From Gemmatimonadota bacterium (GTDB lineage: Bacteria > Gemmatimonadota > Gemmatimonadetes > Longimicrobiales > Gaopeijiaceae): DNA of 42,295 bases. Under the pieces are notes generated by a model, which worked only from the letters and a program-made list of their open reading frames with translations, did not search any database and was not told the DNA's origin. Location of the stretch: the NCBI GenBank assembly GCA_030430625.1, contig JAUIKL010000010.1, positions 1 to 42,295 of the forward strand. Direction: 5' to 3'. Below, piece after piece: positions 9,847-17,092 of this stretch. Position 1 is the first letter of the stretch, and each line of letters opens with the position of its first letter. The translations under genes were made by a program, and so were the position numbers.

Positions 9847-10617
9847 ATGGCATTCCGACCGATTCGTGACAGGAGCCCCGGCGTTGCCGCGGCGTTGACG
9901 GCCGCCGTGATTCTCACGGCGTGCGGAGGCGGGGTCTCCCGTTATCAGGGTGTTCCGCCCGAACAGATCTTCGCGATGGCGGACTCCGCCTTCCAGGACG
10001 GTTCGTACGACGATGCGATCGAGGCTCTCGACCGGATCGTGATCGCCCACGGGGACTGGGATCGTCTGCCGGAAGCGCGCCTGATGCTCGGGCACTCGTA
10101 CTTCGAGAAAGGGGACCACCTCACCGCCCGGGTGGAGTACCAGCGCTTCATCGATCGGTACGCCGGTCACGCCTCTTCGGCCGAGGCATCCCTCGGCATC
10201 TGCCGGTCACTCGCCGAGCTGGCCCCGCGCCCCCAGCGTGACCAAGGGTACACGCAGGAAGCCATGGGAGCGTGTCGGAACACCATCGTCGACTTCGCCG
10301 GTCGGGATCAGGCGGTTCGTGCGGCCGAGATCTCCAACGGGTTGCGTCTCGTCCTGGCGGAGAAGGAGTACAACAACGCGGACTTCTACTTCCGCCGCGG
10401 GATGTACGATTCGGCCATCAAGTACTACGAGTTCGTCGTGACCCTCTACAGCGAGTCCGAGTTCGCTCCACAGGCGCTACTCGGGATCTACCACTCGAAC
10501 CAGGCGATCGGGTACGACGATCTGGCCGACGTGGCTCGGGAGCAGCTCCTCCGGGACTACCCCGACTCCGACGCTGCCGAAGCCATCCGATCCGAGCCCT
10601 CCGGCTCGACAGGATGA
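9847..10617 (+). CDS. bamD: BamD-like outer-membrane assembly lipoprotein
   Basis: Looks like BamD (YfiO), the essential lipoprotein of the BAM complex that inserts beta-barrels into the outer membrane. The 256-residue protein has a signal peptide with lipobox LTAC (Cys26), then TPR-like units: MADSAFQDGSYDDAIEALDR, LMLGHSYFEKGDHLTARVEY and GMYDSAIKYYEFVV. The family's PxPQRDQGYTQEA segment is present (RPQRDQGYTQEAM). Length is close to E. coli BamD (~245). The TGA stop overlaps the nadD start (ATGA). No BamA is in the window. A general TPR lipoprotein is the alternative, but the full pattern favours BamD. Confidence 0.85.
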   Translation: MAFRPIRDRSPGVAAALTAAVILTACGGGVSRYQGVPPEQIFAMADSAFQDGSYDDAIEALDRIVIAHGDWDRLPEARLMLGHSYFEKGDHLTARVEYQRFIDRYAGHASSAEASLGICRSLAELAPRPQRDQGYTQEAMGACRNTIVDFAGRDQAVRAAEISNGLRLVLAEKEYNNADFYFRRGMYDSAIKYYEFVVTLYSESEFAPQALLGIYHSNQAIGYDDLADVAREQLLRDYPDSDAAEAIRSEPSGSTG

Positions 10618-11192
10618 CGCCCGAGCCCCGTCGAGTCGGGGTCTTCGGAGGCACGTTCGATCCCCCTCACCGCGGGCACGTCGAGGTGGTGGGAGATGCG
10701 GCCGAGGCCCTCGCGCTGGACGAGGTGTTGTGGATTCCCGCTGCGCGGTCCCCGCACAAGCCGGATGCCCCCCTGACGGATGCCGCGCTTCGTGCCGAGA
10801 TGGTCGAGTGTGCCACGAGCGATCACGATCGTTTCACCGTCGACCTCCTCGAATTGGAGCGCCCGGGACTCTCGTACACGGTCGACACGCTGGAGGCTCT
10901 CGCCGAGCGGCATCCGACGGACAAGCTCTTCCTGCTCGTCGGTGGTGATCAGTACCGGGCCTTCGATCGGTGGAAGGACCCGAGTCGTATTCGCGCCCTG
11001 GCGACCGTGATCGTCATGGAGCGAGAAGGGGAGGGCGGCGCGCACTTCCCCGACGTCGAGGTCTCGATTCGTCGGGTCGACGTTTCGTCCAGTGAGGTGC
11101 GAGAGCGCGTGCGGGACGGCAGGTCGATCTCGGGGCTGGTCCCGCCCTGTGTAGAGGAGCGGATCGCGGCCCACGGCCTGTACGTCGGATGA
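10614..11192 (+). CDS. nadD: Nicotinate-nucleotide adenylyltransferase
   Basis: Joins nicotinate mononucleotide and ATP to form deamido-NAD, a late step of NAD synthesis. The 192-residue protein starts with GVFGGTFDPPHRGH, which holds the HxxH nucleotidyltransferase motif (His19, His22). WIPAARSPHK, SYTVDTLE, LLVGGDQYRAFDRWKDP and the C-terminal SSSEVRERVRDGRSISGLVP match the family. The ATG overlaps the bamD stop by four bases and the stop overlaps tsaE, so it sits inside a tight operon. Identification is secure. Confidence 0.95.
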   Translation: MTPEPRRVGVFGGTFDPPHRGHVEVVGDAAEALALDEVLWIPAARSPHKPDAPLTDAALRAEMVECATSDHDRFTVDLLELERPGLSYTVDTLEALAERHPTDKLFLLVGGDQYRAFDRWKDPSRIRALATVIVMEREGEGGAHFPDVEVSIRRVDVSSSEVRERVRDGRSISGLVPPCVEERIAAHGLYVG

Positions 11193-11662
11193 GGGTCGAT
11201 CAGGCCCGCCTCGAAGTGTGGGGGCGCACGATCGGCGCAGAGGTTAGGCCTCCGGTGACGATCGCACTCGTCGGCCCGCTCGGCGCCGGCAAGTCCGTAC
11301 TCGCGCGAGCGATCGGGGTCGGGGCCGGCGTTGTCGATCCGATGCCTTCGCCGTCGTACAACCTCCTTTTCGAATACGAGGCGTCCAACGGGCGCCGCGT
11401 CGTGCACCTGGACCTGTACCGCCTCGAGTCGCCCGACGAGCTGTGGGAGTTGGGCTGGGCCAGCCTGGGGCACCGCGACGAGATCGTTCTCGTCGAATGG
11501 CCGGAACGGGCCGGGGATGCGATGCCGCCCGACCACTGGATCGTCGAGCTGCGACCTGTGAAAGGGCAATCGACGCTCCGGGACGTCGCGGTCGACCGGG
11601 CTGGTCGTCCCGCCGACCTTCCGCCCTTCCCGGCACAGCTGACGTCGGACGGGAGCCGCTGA
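11189..11662 (+). CDS. tsaE: tRNA threonylcarbamoyladenosine ATPase TsaE
   Basis: The small ATPase that cycles the TsaBDE complex making t6A37 in tRNAs that read ANN codons. The 157-residue protein has Walker A GPLGAGKS (29-36), PSPSYNLLFEYE and HLDLYRLESPDELWELGW, followed by IVLVEWPERAG, all hallmarks of the family. It overlaps nadD (ATGA) and tsaB (TGATG). Its partner tsaB follows directly; tsaD is not in the window. Confidence 0.95.
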   Translation: MRVDQARLEVWGRTIGAEVRPPVTIALVGPLGAGKSVLARAIGVGAGVVDPMPSPSYNLLFEYEASNGRRVVHLDLYRLESPDELWELGWASLGHRDEIVLVEWPERAGDAMPPDHWIVELRPVKGQSTLRDVAVDRAGRPADLPPFPAQLTSDGSR

Positions 11663-12360
11663 TGGAGCTGGCGTTCGATACGTCCGGGTCGCGAGGCTCG
11701 GTGGCCGTCGGACACCGGGGTGAGGTCCTGGCCCGGGTCTCGCTCGAACGGAGGGCCGGCCACGCGTCCGGGCTGATCGTCGCGATCCGACAGGTCCTGG
11801 ACGAGGCCGGGGTCGATCGCGAAGAGATCGAAGGAATCGTCGTCGGGGAGGGGCCGGGTTCCTTCACAGGTGTTCGCGTCGCGGCGGCCACGGCCAAGGG
11901 ACTGGTTCACGCCCTGCGTAGCCCGCTGTGGGCGGTCTCGTCGCTCGCGGCTACCGCTGTGGCCATGCCCGTCGGACACGTCAGGTCGGAGGCGCGGACG
12001 GCAGCGCCCCGCTACGTCCTCTTCGACGCTCGCAGCGACCGGGTCTACGGAGGCTGTTGGACCATCGATGGGAAGCACGTCGACGAAGTCGTGGCGCCAC
12101 ACGGAGGGGAGATCTCCGACGTGCTCGAGTCCGGAGTGGAGCCCGGGACGCTCTTTCTCGGTGACGGAGCCGAACAACATCGAGAGCGGATCGAAGAGGC
12201 GGGCTTCGAGGTCGTCGAGGGGGGAGCGGACACGCACGTAGCCGACGGGCTCATCGGGTACCGGGCCCGGCGACCCTCGGATGCGCCCGTATCGGACCCG
12301 ACGGTGTGGGAGCCCGCGTACGTGCGGGTCTCGGGTGCGGAGCGACTGTGGCCGAAGTAG
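11662..12360 (+). CDS. tsaB: tRNA threonylcarbamoyladenosine scaffold protein TsaB
   Basis: An ASKHA-fold partner of TsaD in t6A synthesis. The 232-residue protein begins ELAFDTSGSRGSVAV and contains the family motif GEGPGSFTGVRVAAATAKGL. The C-terminus ends with the usual PAYVR segment. The ATG overlaps the tsaE stop. It is followed by a rimI-like acetyltransferase, the common tsaE-tsaB-rimI order. It lacks the HxxxH metal motif of TsaD, which separates it from that paralogue. Confidence 0.93.
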   Translation: MELAFDTSGSRGSVAVGHRGEVLARVSLERRAGHASGLIVAIRQVLDEAGVDREEIEGIVVGEGPGSFTGVRVAAATAKGLVHALRSPLWAVSSLAATAVAMPVGHVRSEARTAAPRYVLFDARSDRVYGGCWTIDGKHVDEVVAPHGGEISDVLESGVEPGTLFLGDGAEQHRERIEEAGFEVVEGGADTHVADGLIGYRARRPSDAPVSDPTVWEPAYVRVSGAERLWPK

Positions 12361-12812
12361 GGCCGCCGCCCGCGGTGACCGTGTCGCCGATGCGCCCCGA
12401 GCACGTGCGCCGCGTAGCCGAGATCGAGCGAGAGAGCTTCACGACCCCGTGGAGCGAAGAGACCTTCGGCGGACTCCTCGGCCGGAGTGGCGTCGTGATC
12501 CTGGTCATGACGGGGTCCGACGGTGAAATCCTCGGCTACTCGGTCCTCTGGTGTATCCTCGACCAGGGCGAGCTGGCCAACATCGCCATCGAGTCGGGGC
12601 ATCGACGGCTGGGGTACGGTCGTCTCCTTCTCGAACACGTCCTGGACGAGGCCAGGGTGCGTGGCGTAGAAGAGCTCTTCCTCGAGGTGCGCGCGTCGAA
12701 CGCCGCCGCGATCCGCCTCTACGAGAGCTTCGGATTCACCCGGGTGGGGCTGCGGAAGGACTACTACGACCGCCCGCGGGAAGACGCCCACCTGATGGTC
12801 GTGCACCTCTAA
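12348..12812 (+). CDS. rimI: RimI-like ribosomal protein N-acetyltransferase
   Basis: A GNAT-family N-acetyltransferase, 154 residues from the chosen start, resembling RimI, which acetylates the N-terminus of ribosomal protein S18. Motifs: MRPEHVRRVAEIERESFTTP at the N-terminus, LANIAIESGHRRLGYGRLLL for acetyl-CoA binding, and LEVRASNAAAIRLYESFGF. I chose the GTG at 12348, which overlaps tsaB by 13 bases; GTG 12378 or ATG 12390 are possible, and an ATG at 12306 would overlap tsaB by 55 bases. The last six codons including the stop are duplicated just downstream. Substrate is assigned by family and by position after tsaB. Confidence 0.88.
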   Translation: MAEVGPPPAVTVSPMRPEHVRRVAEIERESFTTPWSEETFGGLLGRSGVVILVMTGSDGEILGYSVLWCILDQGELANIAIESGHRRLGYGRLLLEHVLDEARVRGVEELFLEVRASNAAAIRLYESFGFTRVGLRKDYYDRPREDAHLMVVHL

Positions 12813-12830
12813 ATGGTCCTGCACCTGTAG
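12795..12830 (+). repeat. 18-bp imperfect tandem duplication across the rimI stop
   Basis: Two adjacent 18-base copies, 12795-12812 and 12813-12830, match at 15 of 18 positions. Each reads Met-Val-Val/Leu-His-Leu-stop in the rimI frame, with TAA in the first and TAG in the second. The second copy is therefore an in-frame echo of the protein's end placed just after it. Confidence 0.85.
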
Positions 12831-12917
12831 GAGGCAGCCCGGCCATCGGAGCGGTCCAGGGGAGAGCGGCGCGTACCGGTATCCTCGTGGCGCGGCGGCG
12901 GGCGTACCGTTCGCTCG

Positions 12918-13589
12918 ATGCCGACCCACACGCCTCCCGCCGAACGCCCACGTGAGCGGCTCCGACGCTTCGGCCCGTCCGGGCTGTCCGTTCCCGAACT
13001 GCTGACCCTCTGCGTGGGCACGGGGGGAGGCGGTCGATCGGGACGCCAGATCGCCGATGAACTCCACGCTCGCTACCCCGAGTTGACCCGGCTCGCAGCG
13101 GTGGATGTCGCTCAATTGGAGCGCGTGTCAGGGATCGGGCGTGCGGGAGCCGCTCGGATCGTGGCCGCCATCGAGCTGGGGCGCCGGTGCGCCACTCGGG
13201 ACCCGAACCGGGCCGAGCCGGTGAGAGGGCCCTCCGATGTCTTTGCCCGGATGGGGCCTCGGCTACGCGATGCGAGCCAGGAGGAGTTCCACACGCTTCT
13301 CCTCAACGCCCGCCATCACGTGGTCCGGGAGGTCCTGGTCACGAGGGGCATCCTCGATGCTTCGCTCATCCATCCGCGCGAAGTGTTTCGGCTGGCCGTC
13401 ATGGAGGGGGCAGCGGGTCTGATCCTCGTCCACAATCATCCGTCGGGAGACCCGACACCGTCCCCCGAGGATCGAGCCGTTACGCGCCAGCTCGCCGAGG
13501 CGGGACGGGCGCTGGGGATCCCGGTCCTGGACCACGTCGTTGTCGGGCATGGACGCTACGTATCGCTGGCCTCGGAGATCCCGCGATAA
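12918..13589 (+). CDS. radC: RadC family JAB-domain protein
   Basis: A 223-residue RadC (YicR) family protein. The N-terminal part has a helix-hairpin-helix, LERVSGIGRAGAARIVAA, after a helical RPRERLRRFGPSGLSVPELL segment. The C-terminal JAB/MPN domain has the metal-binding motif VHNHPSGDPTPSPED, with upstream EEFHTLLLNARHHVVRE. Despite the historic name, a repair role is not established; the family is typical of chromosomes and mobile elements. It follows rimI after a 105-base gap and is probably the last gene of that operon, because the LysM gene downstream has its own promoter. Confidence 0.92.
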   Translation: MPTHTPPAERPRERLRRFGPSGLSVPELLTLCVGTGGGGRSGRQIADELHARYPELTRLAAVDVAQLERVSGIGRAGAARIVAAIELGRRCATRDPNRAEPVRGPSDVFARMGPRLRDASQEEFHTLLLNARHHVVREVLVTRGILDASLIHPREVFRLAVMEGAAGLILVHNHPSGDPTPSPEDRAVTRQLAEAGRALGIPVLDHVVVGHGRYVSLASEIPR

Positions 13590-13617
13590 ACATATGAAGT
13601 CAATTCGAAAAAATGCG

Positions 13618-13647
13618 TTGACCTCCCGGACCGGAGACGAATATCTT
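13618..13647 (+). promoter_or_regulatory. Probable sigma-70-type promoter of the LysM gene
   Basis: TTGACC (13618-13623) and TATCTT (13642-13647) are separated by 18 bases. The expected start of transcription is near 13654, giving a leader of about 48 bases before the ATG at 13702. A nearly identical pair, TTGACT-18-TATCTT, lies before the repeat protein at 33669-33698. The surrounding sequence is AT-richer than the genes. Confidence 0.65.
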
Positions 13648-13701
13648 CGGTCAGAACTCCGTGGGTGCAAAGCCCTTGTCCTACTTGCCGAAGGAGCCCC
13701 T

Positions 13702-14802
13702 ATGGTTCGCTCGGCCGCGGCCGTCGTCGCAGTCCTGATTCTTCCGACTTTTGCTCTCGGCCAAGAGCCGCAGGGAACCCATACTGTCGTCGATGACGAC
13801 ACGTTGTGGGACCTTGCGCAGCGGTATTATTCGAACCCGTACGAATGGCGCACGATCTGGAACGCGAACCAGGGTGTCGTGGAGGATCCGAACTGGATCT
13901 ATCCCGACGAAGTCCTGGTGATTCCGGGACTCCCCGGTGGTGCCGCGGGACCCGCGACACCCGTCGAGCCGATGGCCGACACGGGCGCTGGTTCCGGGAT
14001 GTCCGGTGAAGTCGACGGTGTACCGGTCGACCTCGTGCCCTTCGGTCTGCGACGGGCCCGTCCGGTCACGGAAGGGGCCAGAACGGTCTTCTACGACAAC
14101 ACGGTCGAAGAGGCCGCGATCGAGGTTCAGGCCGCGATGCGCTTCGAGCGGCCTCCGGTGTCGCGGGACGCCGTCTACTCGGCTCCGTGGCTCATGGGAC
14201 TCGAAGGTGAGCCGGAGAACCAGGGCCGGATCCTCGGGCACGCCGAACGCGGCAACCGGTCCAACTCGCTCCGGTCGTACGAGCGGATCCGGATCGCGAT
14301 GCCGTCCCCGGCCCGTGTCGGAGCCAACCTCCAACTCTTCCGGGTAGCCCACACGATTCCTTCCGTAGGACAGGTTGTCATTCCGACCGGCGTCGCGACG
14401 GTGCAGACGATCGGAAACGGTGAGGTCGTCGCGATCGTCACCAAGGAGTACGACCGGGTCCTCGCGGGTGACTTCGTCGGCGCGCTTCCGGGGTACGACA
14501 TCGAAGCCGGGGACTATGCCGAGGCCGTATCCGGTGGCTCCGAAGCCATGATCATGGGCTTCTCCGGCAAGCAGACGATCAACGACATCGGACACGTCGC
14601 CTTCCTCGATCTGGGGTCGGACGACGGGATCATGGTCGGGGACGAGTTCGTTCTCTACGGGCGGTCGATCCCGACGGCCGAAGACGGCTTGCTCCAGGTC
14701 ATCGGTGTCACGGAGACGACTGCGGCGGCGCGCGTTCTCTCGATGGCCGACAACGTCTTCCGGCAGGGAGTGGTCGTCCGCCTCGCCAACAAGATGCGCT
14801 GA
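13702..14802 (+). CDS. Exported LysM-domain protein
   Basis: A 366-residue protein with a clear signal peptide (hydrophobic core VVAVLILPTFALG, likely cleaved before Gln21). A LysM domain follows at about residues 26-76 (HTVVDDDTLWDLAQRYYSNP through WIYPDEVLVIPG), which should bind peptidoglycan. The remaining ~290 residues are of a kind I do not recognise; they contain beta-rich stretches and two regions resembling the SH3-like or flagellar-FlgT type only vaguely. The start is fixed by AAGGAG at 13691-13696 and by the promoter at 13618-13647, which excludes upstream ATGs. The gene is a single transcription unit, ending at a strong terminator. Confidence 0.85.
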   Translation: MVRSAAAVVAVLILPTFALGQEPQGTHTVVDDDTLWDLAQRYYSNPYEWRTIWNANQGVVEDPNWIYPDEVLVIPGLPGGAAGPATPVEPMADTGAGSGMSGEVDGVPVDLVPFGLRRARPVTEGARTVFYDNTVEEAAIEVQAAMRFERPPVSRDAVYSAPWLMGLEGEPENQGRILGHAERGNRSNSLRSYERIRIAMPSPARVGANLQLFRVAHTIPSVGQVVIPTGVATVQTIGNGEVVAIVTKEYDRVLAGDFVGALPGYDIEAGDYAEAVSGGSEAMIMGFSGKQTINDIGHVAFLDLGSDDGIMVGDEFVLYGRSIPTAEDGLLQVIGVTETTAAARVLSMADNVFRQGVVVRLANKMR

Positions 14803-14853
14803 GGATAGTGGCGAGGACGACTCAGCCCTCGCCGACCTCCGCTCTTCCCGGGT

Positions 14854-14887
14854 CCCCGTCGGTTTCGGCCGACGGGGGCTTCGTTTT
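14854..14887 (+). terminator. Rho-independent terminator after the LysM gene
   Basis: A perfect 9-bp GC-rich stem (14854-14862 with 14869-14877) and a 6-base loop are followed by GGCTTCGTTTT. It sits 50 bases past the LysM stop and isolates that gene from the epimerase-tol operon. Confidence 0.85.
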
Positions 14888-14967
14888 GTAACTGGATCTC
14901 TCGACGCGCGGCGGTGTCTGTCAGGGCGCCGACCCGCGACCCTCTCGAACAGCAACACGACACATAG

Positions 14968-15933
14968 ATGACGACGAAAAGGAAAGTCCTGGTCACCGGC
15001 GGCGCGGGTTTCATCGGGAGCCATGTCACGGACGCGTACATCGCCTCCGGAGCCGAGGTGTGGGTGCTCGACAACCTCTCCTCGGGGAAGCGCGCCAACG
15101 TGAACGACGCCGCGCACTTCGTGGAGATGGACATTCGCGACGCGGGTGTCCGTGACCTCTTCCGGGAGGTGCGGTTCGACATCGTGAACCATCACGCGGC
15201 GCAGATCGACGTCCGCGTCTCGGTCTCCGATCCGGAGAAGGACGCGCAGATCAACCTTCTCGGACTCCTCAACGTCACCGAGGGCGCGCGCGAGGTCGGC
15301 ACCAAGCGGGTCGTCTTCGTCAGTAGCGGCGGAGTCGTCTACGGCGAGCCCGAGCAGATTCCTACGCCCGAGGGTGCACCCAAGCTTCCCCTGTCGCCCT
15401 ACGGAGTGACGAAGCTCGGCGGTGAGTTCTACCTCAACTACTACCGCTCCATCCACGGGATGGAGTACGTGGCGCTCCGCTACTCGAATGTCTTCGGTCC
15501 GCGTCAGGACCCCCACGGCGAGGCCGGGGTCGTCGCCATTTTCTGCACGCGGTTGCAGAAGGGGCAGGCGCTGACCGTGTTCGGGGACGGCGAGCAGACG
15601 CGCGACTACGTCTTCGTGAAGGACGTCGTGGCCGCCAACATGCTGGCCAGTACGGTCGAGCTCGGTGACGGGCAGGGACTCGACAGCCGCGCCTTCAACG
15701 TCGGGACCGGCGTCGGCACGAGCGTGCTCGAGTTGGCCGCGACGCTGCAGAAGATCGCCGGCTCTTCCGAGCCCCTGAATCACGAGGAGGCGCGAAAGGG
15801 TGAACTCCGTCACAGCACTCTAGACTCGTCGCTGATCCGCTCCCACGGGTGGGCGCCCGGCGGCACCCTGGAACAGGGCTTGCGTGAGACGTACGAGTAC
15901 ATCGCCGCGCAGCGCGCCGGGAGTGGTTCATGA
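14968..15933 (+). CDS. NAD-dependent epimerase/dehydratase (UDP-glucose 4-epimerase-like)
   Basis: A 321-residue extended SDR enzyme. It starts with the NAD motif VTGGAGFIGSHV, has SSGGVVYGE with the catalytic serine region, YGVTK (YxxxK), and RYSNVFGPRQDPHGEAGVVA followed by VFGDGEQTRDYVFVKDV. These favour UDP-hexose 4-epimerases of the GalE/WbpP type, but the sugar cannot be fixed from sequence. No obvious ribosome-binding site precedes the ATG. The stop overlaps the tolQ start (ATGA), so an enzyme of surface-sugar synthesis is co-translated with the Tol system. Confidence 0.88.
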   Translation: MTTKRKVLVTGGAGFIGSHVTDAYIASGAEVWVLDNLSSGKRANVNDAAHFVEMDIRDAGVRDLFREVRFDIVNHHAAQIDVRVSVSDPEKDAQINLLGLLNVTEGAREVGTKRVVFVSSGGVVYGEPEQIPTPEGAPKLPLSPYGVTKLGGEFYLNYYRSIHGMEYVALRYSNVFGPRQDPHGEAGVVAIFCTRLQKGQALTVFGDGEQTRDYVFVKDVVAANMLASTVELGDGQGLDSRAFNVGTGVGTSVLELAATLQKIAGSSEPLNHEEARKGELRHSTLDSSLIRSHGWAPGGTLEQGLRETYEYIAAQRAGSGS

Positions 15934-16649
15934 ACCTGCCGACGTTCTTCCTTCAGCTCCGACCGCCGACCACGGCGGTCGAGATGGTGATCGGTGCCAC
16001 GCTACCGACGAAGATCGTTCTCGGGATCCTGGCGGTCGCCTCCATCTCGAGTTGGTGGCTGATCTTCAGGAAGTCCCGGCAGTTCCATGCAGTGCGCAAG
16101 CAGGGCGATCAGTTCCTGGACTACATGGAGCGTGCGCAGCGCCTCGAGGACGCGTACAAGGCGATCCTCTCGCTGCCCGACTCACCGTACGGGCGTGTGT
16201 TCCGACAGGGGGTCAACTTCTTCTCGGAGCTGCGGCCCGGAGCGCTTCGCGAAGGGGCGCCACCGACACAGGGGCTCTCGTTGACCCAACTCGAAGCGCT
16301 GCGGCTGGTTCTGGAAAAGGAAGAGGCCGAGGAGCGTGACGAATTGGCCCTGGGCCTGGGCTGGCTCGCGGTCATCGGTTCCGTGTCTCCCCTGATGGGG
16401 CTGATGGGGACGGTGATCGGCATCATGAACGCCTTCCTCGGGATCACGTCGGCGGGATCGAGTAACATCATGGCCGTGGCGCCGGGTGTGGCCGAGGCAC
16501 TCATGACGACGGTGGCCGGGCTGGCGGTCGCCATCCCGGCGGTGATCGCCTACAACCACTTCGTCGTGAAGCTGAACCTGGTCAGCGGTGAACTCGAGGG
16601 CTTCTCGAGCGAGTTCATCGGCACGCTGGCCCGGGAGGGCCGGGTCTGA
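15930..16649 (+). CDS. tolQ: TolQ/ExbB family proton channel protein
   Basis: Inner-membrane motor subunit that with TolR uses the proton gradient to energise TolA/TonB. The 239-residue protein has three membrane segments: about residues 27-46, 140-165 (WLAVIGSVSPLMGLMGTVIG) and 185-207 (ALMTTVAGLAVAIPAVIAYN), the last two carrying the conserved channel motifs. GGGAG upstream supports the ATG, which overlaps the epimerase stop. The order with tolR, a TonB/TolA-like gene, tolB and pal favours TolQ over ExbB. Confidence 0.93.
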   Translation: MNLPTFFLQLRPPTTAVEMVIGATLPTKIVLGILAVASISSWWLIFRKSRQFHAVRKQGDQFLDYMERAQRLEDAYKAILSLPDSPYGRVFRQGVNFFSELRPGALREGAPPTQGLSLTQLEALRLVLEKEEAEERDELALGLGWLAVIGSVSPLMGLMGTVIGIMNAFLGITSAGSSNIMAVAPGVAEALMTTVAGLAVAIPAVIAYNHFVVKLNLVSGELEGFSSEFIGTLAREGRV

Positions 16650-16650
16650 T

Positions 16651-17088
16651 ATGGCGTCTCTGGGGTCCGGACGCAGGGGCGGCGGAGGAGGGCGGGGCGA
16701 TCTCCCGCTGAACGCGGACATCAACGTCACGAGCCTCGTGGACGTGGCGTTTACCCTGCTTGTCATCTTCATCATCACGGCGCCCATCCTGCAGGGTGGG
16801 ATCGAGGTCGCGATTCCGCGTGCCGACGTGCAGCCGCTGACCTCCCAGGACACGCCCTTCTTCGTCACCGTCACCGCCGACAACACCGTGTACGTCGAAG
16901 AGACGCCGGTGTCGATCGAGGAGTTCGAGGGCGGTTTCGCCCAGCTCATCGGAGGTGATGTCGAGCGGGTGTACATCCGGGCCGACTCTGTCGCGGAGTG
17001 GGGGCCTGTGATGCGCGTGATGTCGACGGTTCAGAACGCGGGCGTCGCGTGGTCGGTCGTCGGCGAACCCGCACCGAGAGGTCGCTGA
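16651..17088 (+). CDS. tolR: TolR/ExbD family protein
   Basis: Partner of TolQ in the proton-driven motor. The 145-residue protein has a glycine-rich cytoplasmic tail, then a single membrane segment INVTSLVDVAFTLLVIFII carrying the essential aspartate (Asp31), and a periplasmic domain of about 95 residues. The start ATG follows the tolQ stop by one base; the upstream in-frame region belongs to tolQ. Length and motif are typical of the family. Confidence 0.93.
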   Translation: MASLGSGRRGGGGGRGDLPLNADINVTSLVDVAFTLLVIFIITAPILQGGIEVAIPRADVQPLTSQDTPFFVTVTADNTVYVEETPVSIEEFEGGFAQLIGGDVERVYIRADSVAEWGPVMRVMSTVQNAGVAWSVVGEPAPRGR

Positions 17089-17092
17089 CCCG

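Noticed and set aside
12918-13589. RadC as a marker of a mobile island.
   Set aside because: RadC genes occur in many core chromosomes, and nothing mobile lies around it.
13645-13694. A CTTCGG/CCGAAG inverted repeat enclosing GTGCAAAGCC before the LysM gene, reminiscent of a c-di-GMP-I riboswitch or another structured leader.
   Set aside because: The left arm overlaps the -10 hexamer TATCTT, so it would not be transcribed in full. The 5' half of the riboswitch consensus is missing, and CCGAAGGAG is explained by the ribosome-binding site.
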